This document shows, one piece after another, positions 30,369 through 30,663 of a DNA stretch of 30,663 bases. This DNA comes from Plantago elongata (taxonomy: Eukaryota > Streptophyta > Magnoliopsida > Lamiales > Plantaginaceae): positions 1 through 30,663 of the forward strand of contig JAYMSP010001583.1 in assembly GCA_036897095.1 (NCBI GenBank). Direction: 5' to 3'. Each line of letters opens with the position of its first letter. Position 1 is the first letter of the stretch. The position numbers and the translations under genes are program-made. The notes beneath the pieces are model-generated. The model did not search any database. It saw only the letters and a program-made list of their open reading frames with translations, and was not told the origin of the DNA.

Positions 30369-30663
30369 TTTTACCACAGAGTTTCCAATCTTCTCTTCTT
30401 TTGAGCAATTATTCTGAGAGACGTAACCGTATAGATACTACGTTCTCATGAAGAAGAAAGACAATTGAATCTATAACTTGATGAGTTGACTTGAGGATCG
30501 AGGAATATTGCTATGAAGACATTTTTAAGACAGGAGTAGTTTATAGAGAGAGCTAGTAATTGCTATGAAATTCAACCCGACATGTCATGTAACGCCCCAG
30601 ATCTGGTCCGGACGTCAAGGATTGTGCCGAACATCCAAAATATATATAAATACCAAAATATTA
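30369..30663. other. Upstream region of the intact ARF-like gene; LTR-like start at window edge
   Basis: This holds the presumed promoter and leader of the minus-strand ARF-like gene, without a clear TATA box. From 30590 the plus strand reads TGTAACGCCCCAGATCTGG, resembling the TGTAACGACCCG start at 22851, and may be the beginning of an LTR cut off by the window end. Confidence 0.3.

Overview
The window is nuclear DNA from a flowering plant, almost certainly a eudicot. The genes have GT-AG introns and eukaryotic signals, the receptor kinase and RBR ligase are plant-type, and the AT-rich intergenic space is packed with plant-style transposon debris (a Ty1/copia relic, MITE-like elements, LTR-like fragments and tRNA-like SINE traces). 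Lamiales or another asterid is possible, but the sequence alone does not settle it.

Layout: 1-4600 has no gene and holds old repeat material, including a probable 0.57 kb hAT-type MITE. From 7860 down to about 4600 lies a decayed copia retrotransposon on the minus strand, broken by many frameshifts and lacking its gag end. At 9055-9850 is a clean non-autonomous Mutator-like element with a 9-bp target duplication. It sits just upstream of the largest gene, a two-exon LRR receptor kinase (10117-13126) closely resembling RLK7 of LRR-RLK subfamily XI. From 13.4 to 25.8 kb there is no convincing gene. That stretch holds a degenerate CTATAAC-type repeat array, a 0.72 kb near-perfect inverted repeat, a related small MITE, LTR-like sequence and several short tandem repeats.

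An RBR (RING-IBR-RING) ubiquitin ligase lies at 25959-27973 on the plus strand. It has a TATA box and an upstream ORF whose stop overlaps the main start. The last 2 kb carries a tandem pair of intronless ARF-like GTPase genes on the minus strand: an intact copy (30368-29790) and a broken copy (29330-28734). Both carry the same unusual rewritten switch II.

The three intact genes are unrelated in function: immune or peptide signalling, ubiquitin transfer, and a probable membrane-traffic GTPase. There is no operon-like logic. The most interesting points are the seven W-box cores (TTGACT) carried by the Mutator-like element, directly upstream of a receptor kinase whose likely Arabidopsis counterpart acts in immunity, and the ARF-like lineage that has lost the catalytic glutamine.
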